Source: JAAZBA01 sp964461815 | GTDB lineage: Bacteria; Bacillota; Clostridia; Oscillospirales; QAMX01 | Length of the DNA: 64,000 nucleotides | Direction: 5' to 3' | NCBI GenBank assembly: GCA_964461815.1 | Contig: CAYWVF010000015.1 | Location: 1 to 64,000 of the forward strand | In this document: positions 35,309 to 45,023 of the stretch, piece after piece | Layout: each line of letters opens with the position of its first letter | Numbering within the stretch: the first letter of the stretch is position 1 | The notes under the pieces: model-generated | The model's database searches: none | What the model was told of the DNA's origin: nothing | The model's input: only the letters and a program-made list of their open reading frames with translations | Position numbers and translations under genes: made by a program

Positions 35309-36106
35309 TTATTTCTTGCTTTTTTTAGACGGATCGTATTTGTCACCGAACTGTAGGTTCGAAAATTCAAATCTCGGCTTCGGAGTAAGCGTTATCGTTT
35401 CCTCTTCATCATCGATCACAGACTTGTATATCGGCTGACGTCTTTCCTTTTTCTCCTCTGGAGCTGTGGCAGGACGGTTTCCCAGATCCACCTCGAATAC
35501 CTTAAGATCATTATCGTCATCGGCTATCGGCATCACAGTCTCCTGTGCGGGTGGGATAAACGGAAGCGGAACTGTATCCGGTATTACGTCCTCTTCTTTC
35601 TCATTCTCGCTCTCTGCATCGACACTGACAGGCTCGGATACCATTTCAGCTACAGACTCGCTTTCTTTAAGTGCCACAAGTCTCTCAGCTTCCTTATTAA
35701 GTGCTTCACACAGCTGATCAATGTATTTGTTTGAACGTTCCTTTGCTTCCTTATAGCGAAGCTCCTCTGCCTCTATCTTTGCACGGATCTCGTGAAGCTT
35801 TTCATCCATACGATCAGATGCCATTCTTTCTCTGTTCTCTATGTCTGCCTTTGCGTCCTCGACCATTTTACTTGCCATCGTCTGAGCGTTGAGCAGTGCC
35901 TTTCTCATCGAATCATCAACACTGCGGTACTCCTCGATTTTCTCAATAAGCACCTTCATCTTACTCTTAAGAGCAATATTTTCCTTATAAAGCTGAGCAT
36001 AATCGGCGCTTATGCTCTCACGGAAGCTATCGACCGCATTCATATCGTAGCCCCACACCATTACCTTATCAAAGCTTTTCTCTTTTATTTCCTGCGGTGT
36101 CAGCAT
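35309..36106 (-). CDS. divIVA: DivIVA-family cell division protein
   Basis: This coiled-coil protein binds curved membrane at poles and septa and recruits division factors. The N-terminal DivIVA domain reads LTPQEIKEKSFDKVMVWGYD, matching the conserved start. Long coiled coil covers about residues 40-155. An acidic linker and a basic C-terminus of species-specific sequence follow. It is the last gene of the sepF cluster and ends at a terminator. Length 265. Confidence 0.9.
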   Translation of the reverse strand: MLTPQEIKEKSFDKVMVWGYDMNAVDSFRESISADYAQLYKENIALKSKMKVLIEKIEEYRSVDDSMRKALLNAQTMASKMVEDAKADIENRERMASDRMDEKLHEIRAKIEAEELRYKEAKERSNKYIDQLCEALNKEAERLVALKESESVAEMVSEPVSVDAESENEKEEDVIPDTVPLPFIPPAQETVMPIADDDNDLKVFEVDLGNRPATAPEEKKERRQPIYKSVIDDEEETITLTPKPRFEFSNLQFGDKYDPSKKSKK

Positions 36107-36202
36107 ATTTAATTAAATTCTCCTTCCAAAAGCATAAAGAACATAGGCGTGGAAGCTTCCCTTACACGCCTTTTTAACCTGAAACTCATAGATCCTGTCA
36201 TA

Positions 36203-36463
36203 TTATAAAAAGGACATCAATACCTCGATTATAATATAAACTATAATGACACTAAAATCCAACGGAAAACGATTCATTCCCGGTATCTTGAACAGCAGCG
36301 TTCTTATCGGTAAGAGTATCGGCTCTGTCAATGAATATAACAGCTCCATTACCCCCGACATTTTACCGTCATTCGGAAACCAGGACAGGATAGCACGTGC
36401 AAACAGGAGTATCTCTATAACTCTCAGTGCTACCATTGCTATAGTGGCTATATACTCACCCAT
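36203..36463 (-). CDS. yggT: YggT-family membrane protein
   Basis: The 86-residue protein has two hydrophobic helices (about residues 5-25 and 63-85) and the family motif LFARAILSWFPND between them. YggT proteins lie next to sepF in Gram-positives and are linked to division or osmotic tolerance; their exact role is unclear. It lies between sepF and divIVA. Confidence 0.88.
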   Translation of the reverse strand: MGEYIATIAMVALRVIEILLFARAILSWFPNDGKMSGVMELLYSLTEPILLPIRTLLFKIPGMNRFPLDFSVIIVYIIIEVLMSFL

Positions 36464-36489
36464 AATTTACCCGTAGTCCTCTCAGGTGC

Positions 36490-36978
36490 TTATATATACA
36501 AGCCGTTATTTTCAAGCTCGTCGATTATATCGCCCTGTATCTCGACATTATACGGTGTGATGATATACGTACTGTTAGCCACCTTCTTGATCTTACCCTC
36601 ATTTGCATACGCAACACCGCTGAGGAAGTCGAGAAGTCTGCGTGCAATCTCACGATTTGCCTGTTCTAGATTGAGCACGACAGTACGCTTGTCCTTGAGA
36701 TGATCTGCGATCTCGCTTGCCGTCTCATATTTTTCCGGCTTGACGAGCACAACGGAAAGCTGTGTGACTGTATGGATATTCACCACACGATTTCCCTGAC
36801 GACGGTTTTCTGTACTTGTTATCGGAGTATAATCATCATTTTTTATATAGGAGCGTTCAGTGGCAGACTCCGTGCGTGATGAAAACGGTTTTTCGTTCAC
36901 ATAAGGCTCGCTCTCATCATAATCGTCCTCGTAATCGTCGCCTCTGACATACCTTTTGAAATTATCTATAAGACCCAT
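36490..36978 (-). CDS. sepF: Cell division protein SepF
   Basis: SepF forms rings that anchor and bundle FtsZ at the membrane. The 162-residue protein has the amphipathic N-terminal membrane-targeting sequence MGLIDNFKRYV, an acidic and Ser-rich linker, and the C-terminal SepF domain (about 75-160) with RTVVLNLEQANREIARRLLDF. The neighbourhood (yggS, yggT, divIVA) is the standard one. Confidence 0.95.
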   Translation of the reverse strand: MGLIDNFKRYVRGDDYEDDYDESEPYVNEKPFSSRTESATERSYIKNDDYTPITSTENRRQGNRVVNIHTVTQLSVVLVKPEKYETASEIADHLKDKRTVVLNLEQANREIARRLLDFLSGVAYANEGKIKKVANSTYIITPYNVEIQGDIIDELENNGLYI

Positions 36979-37026
36979 ATTTCTATAACACCGAACTGCT
37001 TAACAGTCGGCGTGTCCTCCTCCTTG

Positions 37027-37743
37027 TCAATTTCGGGAATAGCTACGCGGGCCGAATATCCCTGTACCTATTCTGACTATATTCGCACCTTCATATATTG
37101 CCTGTTCAAAATCATGAGACATTCCCTGTGATAAATATCTCATATATACATTATCGTATTTTTTATTCGAAATGTCAATAAATAGTTTGAACATTTTTTC
37201 GAAAAAAAGGCTGCTTTCGTGTGCATTTTCCACCGCCGGAGGGATACACATCAATCCATTTATCCGTATTCCCTTTAAGACGGATAATTTTTCGATCACG
37301 TCATACAGCTCCGAGGCTTCAAAGCCGTATTTCGATCCTTCGCTTCCTATGTTCACCTCAAGCAATACATCCTGACATATTCCAAGCTTTACCGCCTGTT
37401 CACTGACAGCCTCCGCAAGATGTATGCTGTCAATAGACTCGATAAGCTCGACCTTGCCTACGACCTGTTTCAGCTTGTTTGTCTGAAGATGACCGATAAA
37501 ATGCACCGGGCAGTCAAGGTATGCTCCGTTTTGCAGATTATGGCTCAGCTCGTTCACACGATTCTCGCCGCACGCAGATATTCCAGCTCGTATCGCAAGC
37601 TGTATCTCCTCTACCGTGCGTGTTTTTGTCGCCGCCACGAGCATCACTTCATCCGAAGATCGTCCGACCTTTTCACAGGCATTCCATATTTTTTCTTTTA
37701 TTTCAAGGATATTCTTTTCTATCAATTGCTCCATAGCCGACAT
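37027..37743 (-). CDS. yggS: YggS-family PLP homeostasis protein
   Basis: This is a pyridoxal-phosphate-binding protein that buffers PLP and affects amino acid pools. The PLP lysine is in VAATKTR (about residue 37), GENRVNE and HFIGHLQTNK are conserved, and the end has a phosphate-binding RIGTGIFG. The alpha/beta barrel of 238 residues is normal. AAAGG lies just before the ATG at 37743; a GTG one codon earlier is less likely. Confidence 0.94.
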   Translation of the reverse strand: MSAMEQLIEKNILEIKEKIWNACEKVGRSSDEVMLVAATKTRTVEEIQLAIRAGISACGENRVNELSHNLQNGAYLDCPVHFIGHLQTNKLKQVVGKVELIESIDSIHLAEAVSEQAVKLGICQDVLLEVNIGSEGSKYGFEASELYDVIEKLSVLKGIRINGLMCIPPAVENAHESSLFFEKMFKLFIDISNKKYDNVYMRYLSQGMSHDFEQAIYEGANIVRIGTGIFGPRSYSRN

Positions 37744-37762
37744 CACGACCTTTCACTGTCTG

Positions 37763-39064
37763 CTATTTTATAACCTTTCCGCTTGACAGACCCTTTGCGC
37801 TTACTATTATCTCATCATATATCAGCAGTGAATACTTGTCCGAGGGGTCTGTATCAACAACATAATAGTCACGTGTTTCATATACTACATCTATGGTCTT
37901 AAACTCAGCATATGTACCCGTTATAACGTATACTCCCATCTCGCCGTCCTCATTTACACGGACAGCCTCCTTTGGAACCTTAAGACCCTCATACTCATTA
38001 AGTATTATTCGAGCCGCCTGCTTACGAAATGACATCAGCTCCTCTGCATGCTTATCCCCGTAGAGTACCACGACCGTCTCATCGTCGGCGTAATTACCTA
38101 TGGAATATACCTGCGCTCTGATATCGTCATCACCCGTAGCATCAAACCTCAGCGTTACATATGAGCCCTGTGTTAGGTTTTCAGCCTCACTGCGTCTGAG
38201 CACCGTAACAAAATACCAGTCAAAGCCGGTAATGACCTTGCCGATCACCTTATTTCCATCCGGCGGTGTGATGTCATTTAAAGCATTGACCTCCTCCACC
38301 GTAAGTGATTTCAGCTCGGACGTCTTGTAGAGATTTTCAAAGCCGTCGATATTTGACATAAAATATCCTGCATACGGAGTATATAATACGGTTTCACGCT
38401 CCGATATGTTGGATCTCAGAGTATCTCTGTTCGTTTTCAGCTTGCTTATAAGCGTTTCGATCTCCGTTGTATCCGTATAGGAAAAATCCCTTGTAACAAT
38501 AAGTGATTTCAGCGTATTTTCAGACGATGAAATACGTGTAAATGTGCCGGAATCCGACATTTCAGCCACATTCAAAAGCTGAGCGTTTATGCGTTCGGAA
38601 AGCTCCGATGCGGAGCTCATATCGCCCGAGTCAGACAATGCCGATTCGAGAGCAGTTATTCTTTCGTTGGTTGCTGCGATCTTTTTGTTTGTTTCGACTG
38701 CCGCAGAATCCAGATAAACCGATGCATATGGTGAGAAACGACCTATTCTTTCACCGTCTTCCACTGTATATTCAAGAATACCGTCATATTCGGTATCTAT
38801 CACCTTTTCCGAACGGAAGAAATAGCCTACAGAGCTGAACTCATCCGTTACTACAGTACTTAATGCACTTGCAGTTTTCATAGGTGCATTAAGTGCATTA
38901 TAGCACTGGATTGCAAAATACATGCAGAATACGAACAATATAAGTCCGAATATTATTTTTAAAGGCATGAAAAGTATCTTTTTTCGCACCTTTGCCTTCT
39001 TTTTACTCTGATATCGCCTCACAAGTCGAGCGACCTTGATCGGCTTATCCTCATTGGCGCTCAA
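37763..39064 (-). CDS. HlyD-like single-pass membrane protein of the division cluster
   Basis: The 433-residue protein has a basic cytoplasmic start, one membrane helix (about residues 35-52) and a large external part. That part resembles membrane-fusion (HlyD-like) proteins: a beta segment around GILEYTVEDGERI, a coiled coil (about 135-230) and a C-terminal beta region. Such a gene is often found between hfq and yggS in Clostridia. It overlaps hfq by four bases. A role in envelope or sporulation channel assembly is possible; no transporter partner is adjacent. Confidence 0.72.
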   Translation of the reverse strand: MSANEDKPIKVARLVRRYQSKKKAKVRKKILFMPLKIIFGLILFVFCMYFAIQCYNALNAPMKTASALSTVVTDEFSSVGYFFRSEKVIDTEYDGILEYTVEDGERIGRFSPYASVYLDSAAVETNKKIAATNERITALESALSDSGDMSSASELSERINAQLLNVAEMSDSGTFTRISSSENTLKSLIVTRDFSYTDTTEIETLISKLKTNRDTLRSNISERETVLYTPYAGYFMSNIDGFENLYKTSELKSLTVEEVNALNDITPPDGNKVIGKVITGFDWYFVTVLRRSEAENLTQGSYVTLRFDATGDDDIRAQVYSIGNYADDETVVVLYGDKHAEELMSFRKQAARIILNEYEGLKVPKEAVRVNEDGEMGVYVITGTYAEFKTIDVVYETRDYYVVDTDPSDKYSLLIYDEIIVSAKGLSSGKVIK

Positions 39065-39312
39065 GCCTTGCCCTCCTTGTCGTCATATGTATCGAAGCTG
39101 AAATTCAACGGTCTGGCAGGTGATATCGTTGAGAGTGCATGCTTATAAATAAGCTGCTGCCGTCCGTCACTGTCAAGAATGACTGTATAACTGTCAAAGC
39201 CCTTTACATAGCCCTTAAACTGGAATCCGTTGGTGAGATAAACCGTAACAAGCATTTTTTCTCTTCTTACCTGATTCAAGAATATGTCCTGCAAATTGGA
39301 TAACTTTTGCAT
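39061..39312 (-). CDS. hfq: RNA chaperone Hfq
   Basis: This Sm-like hexameric RNA-binding protein pairs small RNAs with messengers. The 83-residue sequence has the Sm1 region NLQDIFLNQVRRE, VTVYLTNGFQFKGYVKGFDSYTV and the Sm2 signature YKHALSTISP. I chose MQKLSNL, nine bases after AGGAGG, over an ATG eight codons upstream. Gene order miaA-hfq is conserved across bacteria. The acidic tail is short. Confidence 0.96.
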   Translation of the reverse strand: MQKLSNLQDIFLNQVRREKMLVTVYLTNGFQFKGYVKGFDSYTVILDSDGRQQLIYKHALSTISPARPLNFSFDTYDDKEGKA

Positions 39313-39357
39313 ATTATCTTTACCTCCTGCTATCATTGTAAACTGCTTTCTCTTCTT

Positions 39358-40296
39358 TTATATAATTATACCACATTCATGTAAATATTCTGTCGATTTT
39401 TCCAGAATTAACTTAAAATTAACATCTTTTCCATATAAAACCCAATGGATATCGTCCTTATGGCGAAACCATGTCAGCTGACGCTTTGCATACCTGCGGC
39501 TTGCCATTTTTATTTTTTCGACAGCCTCATTCAACGTGCATTCATTTTTGAAATACGAAAACATTTCCTTATAGCCTATCGCCTGGAGTGCTGTCTGACT
39601 GAGCTCGGGAGTCTGCCAAAGCTTATATGCCTCCTGCTCAAGTCCCTGCTCCATCATAATATCAACACGCTTATTGATACGCTCATAGAGCACCTCTCTA
39701 TCCTCCGGGCAGAGTGCTATCGTAACGCTTTCATACGTCGGTGCTTTAAGCTTTGACTCACGTGCGATCTCCGTCATGGTTTTACCTGTTTTCTTATAGA
39801 CCTCGAGTGCTCGAACCGTTCTCTTTATGTCATTTGCATGTATCTTCATTGCACTTTGCGGATCAATATCCGCAAGCATGGAATGCAGCACCTCAGAGCC
39901 CTGCTTTTCGGCAATATCCGTATAATATTTACGTATCGTCTCATCCGTTTTCTCACTGTCAAAGCTGATATTACCAAGCAGTGCATCAAGATAAAGTCCC
40001 GTACCGCCTGCCACTATAGGCTGTCTGTCTCGAGCTATAATATCATCTATACACTTACCTGCCTCGGCAGCGTAGCGTGCGGCACTGTAGGTCTCCGACG
40101 GGTCGGCAATGTCCAGCATATGATGAGGTATTCCGCATCTCTCATCGTCATTCGGCTTCGCAGTGCCTATATCCATTCCGCGATATATCTGCATTGAATC
40201 ACAGGATACGATCTCGCCTCCCGTCAGCTTTGCAAGCTCTATCGACAGTGCTGTTTTGCCGGACGCAGTCGGTCCGACAATGCAGATGAGTTTCAT
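39358..40296 (-). CDS. miaA: tRNA dimethylallyltransferase
   Basis: MiaA attaches an isopentenyl group to A37 of tRNAs reading UNN codons. The P-loop GPTASGKTALS is at residues 8-18. SCDSMQIYRGMDIGTAKP holds the catalytic Asp, and VAGGTGLYLDALL and RRYAKRQLTWFRH are standard motifs. Length 312 is normal. It lies between mutL and hfq, as in many bacteria. Confidence 0.96.
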   Translation of the reverse strand: MKLICIVGPTASGKTALSIELAKLTGGEIVSCDSMQIYRGMDIGTAKPNDDERCGIPHHMLDIADPSETYSAARYAAEAGKCIDDIIARDRQPIVAGGTGLYLDALLGNISFDSEKTDETIRKYYTDIAEKQGSEVLHSMLADIDPQSAMKIHANDIKRTVRALEVYKKTGKTMTEIARESKLKAPTYESVTIALCPEDREVLYERINKRVDIMMEQGLEQEAYKLWQTPELSQTALQAIGYKEMFSYFKNECTLNEAVEKIKMASRRYAKRQLTWFRHKDDIHWVLYGKDVNFKLILEKSTEYLHECGIII

Positions 40297-40339
40297 ATAT
40301 TCTATCCTTTCCCATATAGCCGCTTTATCCGAATCGATT

Positions 40340-42277
40340 CTATCTTCTAAAGCCCTTTGCTATCTCTTTTCTCGGTGTAGACGTCAGCACAGGTCTTCCG
40401 TGCGGACAGTTTCTCACATTCGGCGACGTCAAAACCTCACGTGCAAGATGCTCAAGCTCACGTATGTCGGACGATCTTCCCGCTTTGATTGCAGCTTTAC
40501 ATGCTATTGAGTGGAGTATATCATCTCTCATTGACGTTCCGCCGTTCGTATACGCTATATCTATGAGCTCCTCTACCAGCTCTCCTACATCCTCCACATT
40601 AACGCAGGACGGTATCTCACGTATTATTATCGAATCATCACCGAACGCCTCGGCAAGCAGACCTACCTCACCGAATATTTCTCTGTTTTCGTCGATCAAC
40701 ACCATGTCCTCCTTGGACATGCTCAATATGATCGGGTCAAGCAATATCTGCGGTGTGTCCTTTGCTTCACTCTTTAAAAGGCGATTGAAGATTATCCTCT
40801 CATGCGCCGCATGTTTATCTATGAGTATCACCTCATCCGGTAGCTCTACTATTATATATGTATCGTACAGCTCACCGACCACACGCATTTGAAGCTGTTC
40901 TTCTTCCATCGTCTCCTGTATCGGCTCGGTCTCTGCCTCGGTCATGACCGGTCGTATCGGCTCTGCCTTTACAGCTGCGGTTTTATTCTCCTGCTTTGTC
41001 AGCCTCAGTACTTCCTCAGCCTCAGCCTGATCGGGCGAGCGGAATCTGATCTTTGTATTTTTTTCAGTAAACGGTATATGAACATCTCCGGCAGAGTAGA
41101 CTATCGGCACATACAAGGGCTTATTCGTAACATGAAGTGTACCCTTTTTCGCTTCACCGATTGGATCATACGGACGAGTCTGTGCTTTGGGCTGCTCCGT
41201 GATCTTAACGGTATCATGCTGTTCTTCCCTATGTTCATCATCGGTCTTTTCAGGCTCACTTTTACTCAATATCGGCGCCCGATTTGTCAGAGTCTCCAGT
41301 GCAGCCGAATACAATGCATGAAATGCATCACGCTCGTTTGCAAATTTCACCTCGAGCTTTGCAGGATGGACATTCACATCCACAGCTGTAGGGTCGATAG
41401 CGCAGTGAATGACACAGCCGGGATATTTCCCCGACATCTGAGTATTACGGTAGACCTCCTCAAGTGCAGCCGTAAGTGTTTTCGATCTGATGCATCTGCC
41501 GTTCAGTATAAAGTACTGTGAATTTCTCGTCGTCAGGCAGTCGGACGGATCTGTAATATAACCCCACACAGTTAAGCCCGATGTGACTACTCCGTCAGGC
41601 TCGGGCAGGGGAAGTAATGTAGACGCAAACTCACGTCCGCACACGCTGTATATCGCCGACTTGAGACTGTTATCTCCAGGTGTATGCAGCGCTACCCTAC
41701 CGTCTTTGATGAATTTTACAGACACCTCCGGATGTGACAAGGCTATCTTTCCTATGATGGACTGAGCATAGCCTGCCTCGGTAGTATTCTTTTTGAGGAA
41801 CTTCATTCTTGCAGGTGTATTGTAGAATATTTCCGACACCGTTATAGAAGTACCTACCGGACAGCCTGTTTCCTCTTCACTTATGATCTCACCTGCATGA
41901 AGGATCAGACGCACACCCAGATCGTTGTCAGGCGTGCGAGTTACAAGCTCGATCTTGGACACGGCAGATATTGCAGCAAGAGCCTCACCTCGGAAACCAA
42001 GATGCGTGATCGCAGTCAGATCCTCCTCCGTGTACGTCTTACTAGTAGCATGGCGAAGGAAGCAATTTCTTGCATCCTCCACTGTCATACCGCATCCGTT
42101 ATCAGTAACACGAATAGAGCTTATACCGCCGTTTCTTATCTCTACCGTCAGCATATTTGCTCCTGCGTCAATTGAGTTCTCCATCAGCTCCTTTACAACG
42201 GAGCTTGGTCGCTCTACTACCTCACCGGCAGCAATGAGGTCGGCAATATGTGCAGGCAGCTTACGAATTATATTCAT
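40340..42277 (-). CDS. mutL: DNA mismatch repair protein MutL
   Basis: MutL couples mismatch recognition by MutS to downstream repair. The N-terminal GHKL ATPase shows ENSIDAGA, DNGCGM and GFRGEALAAI. The C-terminal dimerisation domain has ACKAAIKAG and CPHGRPV. The endonuclease motif DQHAxxExxxxE reads DKHAAHERIIFN, so the Gln and the last Glu differ. I start it at MNIIRKLP, the usual first residues, whose ATG overlaps the stop of the upstream gene as ATGA. A GTG ten codons earlier was rejected. No mutS is beside it. Confidence 0.95.
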   Translation of the reverse strand: MNIIRKLPAHIADLIAAGEVVERPSSVVKELMENSIDAGANMLTVEIRNGGISSIRVTDNGCGMTVEDARNCFLRHATSKTYTEEDLTAITHLGFRGEALAAISAVSKIELVTRTPDNDLGVRLILHAGEIISEEETGCPVGTSITVSEIFYNTPARMKFLKKNTTEAGYAQSIIGKIALSHPEVSVKFIKDGRVALHTPGDNSLKSAIYSVCGREFASTLLPLPEPDGVVTSGLTVWGYITDPSDCLTTRNSQYFILNGRCIRSKTLTAALEEVYRNTQMSGKYPGCVIHCAIDPTAVDVNVHPAKLEVKFANERDAFHALYSAALETLTNRAPILSKSEPEKTDDEHREEQHDTVKITEQPKAQTRPYDPIGEAKKGTLHVTNKPLYVPIVYSAGDVHIPFTEKNTKIRFRSPDQAEAEEVLRLTKQENKTAAVKAEPIRPVMTEAETEPIQETMEEEQLQMRVVGELYDTYIIVELPDEVILIDKHAAHERIIFNRLLKSEAKDTPQILLDPIILSMSKEDMVLIDENREIFGEVGLLAEAFGDDSIIIREIPSCVNVEDVGELVEELIDIAYTNGGTSMRDDILHSIACKAAIKAGRSSDIRELEHLAREVLTSPNVRNCPHGRPVLTSTPRKEIAKGFRR

Positions 42278-44244
42278 GATTTGTAATTTGTCTTGCCTCT
42301 GAGCCACTGTTCAAACAGGCAGAGGTCGAATTGTGTTTGTATTTCCATTTCATTTTCCGATATCCAATCAATTATAGCATATGAAGCAGCCTTCATCTCA
42401 TCTATCCTGCCCTCGGCACCCAGTATGAGAACGTCTGCAAGTTTCTTTATGTATTCTCCGTGGAGTCTGATATAATTCCATGCCTTTGCACGTGCTTTAT
42501 CATCGGCAAAGAGGTTTTTATCAACGATCGGCTCAAACTCGTATACGATCTGAGCTATATGCGAAAGCTTTTCGGCATATTCCGCATTATTCTGCCACGG
42601 GCTTCTCCTTTTTTCCTTGCTGAGTCCCGTATTCGTATCCTCTTCTACTACAGACATTGAATCCTGACTCAAAAGCTTAGGATCGAATGAAGCGGATATT
42701 TTTTCGAGATACTCATAAAGCTTCATACCGTCCTCACCGTATGCAGACGGGAAGTACTCTGCCACGATCTGAGCATATGTGAGTGATTTATCAAACAATG
42801 CACGTGAAAGCAGATAGAGTGGGAAGCCTGTAGGGAAGAATGAACGCTGTGTCTGATCGCTTATAATACCGTTAAAGCTCATAGTCTCATTACGATGTAC
42901 ATCCTCATATATATTCTTAGCAAGGACACAGTAGCCGGGATCATTATAGTGGCTTGTGTAGAAGTAATATTCATAGAGGAAGCTATTGCCGCTAAACTGT
43001 TCACGCCAGATATCAAGAGCCGTGAGCTTTTCGGAGATCGCAAAATCTCCGTTTGCACTGTTGCGTACAAACCTTGGCATCTCTTCGACAGGTGTACGGT
43101 CTAGCTTGATCGTGCTGTCGAAATAGTTACGAGAAAGTGTGGAAAGCAGTGTGAAATGCTCCGGATTTTCAAGCTTCTGCTCCTCCGGTGCCCAAAGTGT
43201 ATCGGTATAGAGGATAAATACGAATCGCATGTCGATACCGTTATCCTTGAGAGCCTTTTCGATCTCATTTAGCAAGATAACATACCAGTCCGACGGTGTT
43301 TTCTTGATACAATTTTCGCATTCACAGTGATTATTTGTAGCATCTGCCAGCCATATATGGAAGAAATCGATATACGGCTTGCGTTTGGCATACTCGACGA
43401 TGAAGTCTACGATGTTTTTTCTTGCCTCGGGATTTGAATAGCAGAGCTGTGTAAAATTCGGCGAACCGTGGAACAGCTCACGCTTTCCGTTTATCATAGC
43501 GCAGTGACTTCTGGCATAGTCCGAAAGCTCATACTTATCTGCAAACGTTTTATAATGTATACCGTAGGGCTCAAACATAAAGCCGTGACCTACGGAGTGA
43601 AGCTGAACACCGCACCTCTTCACCTCATGCTCAAGCACAGGGATCATCTCCGACACCTGCTCAAACGTCAGCGGATTCGGAACGGATACCTTTGTATTTG
43701 CCTGGCGTGTATACCAACGGCTGATATAGTTAAACGGCACTATCTGTTCAAGCATAAACATATTCATTCCGATCTTCGGCAGCCAACGAATCGTATCACG
43801 TACATTCGAATAGCTGATAGCACCCTCTATCGCCTCGCCTCTGAACGGATGATCTGCGGTCTTACGGTACTTATACGAATAATGCTCCATCTCACGCTCC
43901 GGTATGATCTCGTTATCATCGCCCGGATAAGGCCATGCACAGCCTGCACTTGTAAGGAATTTATATACACCGAGAAGAATACTTCTCTCGTTGCTCCCTG
44001 CGATATAGCCTCTCATATTATCTATGTCAATATCAATAAGATCATCGATAAAGCTATCCTTTACGCCCTCCGTTGACAGTTTAAGCTCCTCAAGCAGTGC
44101 TAATGTGATGCAGTCATCACCGAGTCTCGCACCTGTGCCTACAGGGATAATATCCAGCATCGGATCCATTTTTCTAAGGAGTCTCTCGAGCTCGGCTGCG
44201 GCGTATTCCACGACCTCATGGCCTGAGTTGTAACGAATAAACAT
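42274..44244 (-). CDS. DUF4838-type glycoside hydrolase-like protein
   Basis: The 656-residue cytoplasmic protein has an N-terminal alpha/beta domain like that preceding GH67/GH20-type barrels (MFIRYNSGHEVVEYAAAELE). A central DUF4838 barrel follows, with HIWLADATNNHCECENC (about 300-316) and a helical C-terminal region. DUF4838 proteins sit in glycan-use loci and are predicted hydrolases of uronic-acid or hexosamine-containing sugars; the reaction is not established. AAGGAG precedes the ATG. Its stop overlaps the mutL start. Confidence 0.78.
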   Translation of the reverse strand: MFIRYNSGHEVVEYAAAELERLLRKMDPMLDIIPVGTGARLGDDCITLALLEELKLSTEGVKDSFIDDLIDIDIDNMRGYIAGSNERSILLGVYKFLTSAGCAWPYPGDDNEIIPEREMEHYSYKYRKTADHPFRGEAIEGAISYSNVRDTIRWLPKIGMNMFMLEQIVPFNYISRWYTRQANTKVSVPNPLTFEQVSEMIPVLEHEVKRCGVQLHSVGHGFMFEPYGIHYKTFADKYELSDYARSHCAMINGKRELFHGSPNFTQLCYSNPEARKNIVDFIVEYAKRKPYIDFFHIWLADATNNHCECENCIKKTPSDWYVILLNEIEKALKDNGIDMRFVFILYTDTLWAPEEQKLENPEHFTLLSTLSRNYFDSTIKLDRTPVEEMPRFVRNSANGDFAISEKLTALDIWREQFSGNSFLYEYYFYTSHYNDPGYCVLAKNIYEDVHRNETMSFNGIISDQTQRSFFPTGFPLYLLSRALFDKSLTYAQIVAEYFPSAYGEDGMKLYEYLEKISASFDPKLLSQDSMSVVEEDTNTGLSKEKRRSPWQNNAEYAEKLSHIAQIVYEFEPIVDKNLFADDKARAKAWNYIRLHGEYIKKLADVLILGAEGRIDEMKAASYAIIDWISENEMEIQTQFDLCLFEQWLRGKTNYKS

Positions 44245-44335
44245 AGCTTTCTCCTTATTTGTCTCTTAGCACAGCATTCATCTCACATTTATTTCTATCC
44301 TTCATATGATATTGGAGATGCATCTGTATGCTTAT

Positions 44336-44364
44336 ATTATATCCTATCCATACTGCAATTTCAA
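44336..44364 (-). promoter_or_regulatory. Promoter of the DUF4838-mutL transcript
   Basis: Minus-strand TTGAAA (44359-44364) and TATAAT (44336-44341) are exactly 17 bases apart. The region 44245-44532 otherwise holds only the upstream stem-loop. Confidence 0.82.
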
Positions 44365-44417
44365 GGAAAATATAATGCATTTTATGAGTGCTGCGAATTT
44401 ATACTGCGATATGATCA

Positions 44418-44449
44418 AACAGGCGGCGAACCCATACTCACCGCCTGTT
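44418..44449 (-). terminator. Stem-loop ending the isomerase transcript
   Basis: AACAGGCGG (44418-44426) and CCGCCTGTT (44441-44449) are complementary. In the minus direction only a short T run follows (TTTGATC), so it is a moderate terminator. Confidence 0.6.
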
Positions 44450-44532
44450 ATGATATTGTCACATTGCAGATCCGAAAAGCCTTGCAGGCATTCTAAATTC
44501 CTATGCGATATTATTCACATCCGAACAGCTCG

Positions 44533-45015
44533 TCATTTGCAGAATTCTCTGCGTGGCATATGGAAAATGAACTCTCCCGTAACATGTTCAGCCTTGTAAT
44601 AGTTGCCGTATTTAGGATCATGTACCTTCTTGAATGCATCAGTATATATCGGTGTCCAATTTGTAGTACCATGTCCATCGGATATTGCCACTCGTGCATG
44701 ATCGATACAATACTGCTCCGGATAATAAATGACCTCGGCATCCTCCAGTCCGCATACTCTGAAGGAACGTCGGTTATATGCACTTACAGGCGGTCTCTCC
44801 GTCACACTGATAAGGCCGGAGCGCTGTTTTACGAAAATACGGCATTCTCTATGCTCCGCACGTGTAAAATGATAAGTGGCATAACCATCTGTCAGCAGTG
44901 TTTCTCCGCCGCAAAGGATCGGTGCCCCCTGCGGGAATTTGAGCAGCGTTTCCGTTGTCGTCGCACTGTTATAGACAGAGAACCAGTATCCGTTATTACT
45001 TCTGTTGATTGTCAT
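44533..45015 (-). CDS. C-terminal fragment of a broken hydrolase-like gene
   Basis: The 160-residue frame begins MTINRSNNGYWFSVYN and reads like a beta-rich C-terminal domain. It has no ribosome site, starts 8 bases after the stop of the upstream frame, and in its own frame continues upstream without a stop as KREESVVPT, back to an A6 run at about 45046-45051. One added A there would fuse it to the upstream 551-residue protein. It is probably the end of one protein of about 720 residues, either broken by mutation or a sequencing error, or joined by frameshifting. Confidence 0.7.
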   Translation of the reverse strand: MTINRSNNGYWFSVYNSATTTETLLKFPQGAPILCGGETLLTDGYATYHFTRAEHRECRIFVKQRSGLISVTERPPVSAYNRRSFRVCGLEDAEVIYYPEQYCIDHARVAISDGHGTTNWTPIYTDAFKKVHDPKYGNYYKAEHVTGEFIFHMPRREFCK

Positions 45016-45023
45016 TGTCGGAA

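Noticed and set aside
36130..36175. Inverted repeat between yggT and divIVA (GGCGTG/CACGCC around GGAAGCTTCC)
   Set aside because: Its T run is on the plus strand while all genes here are on the minus strand; no transcript to terminate was found.
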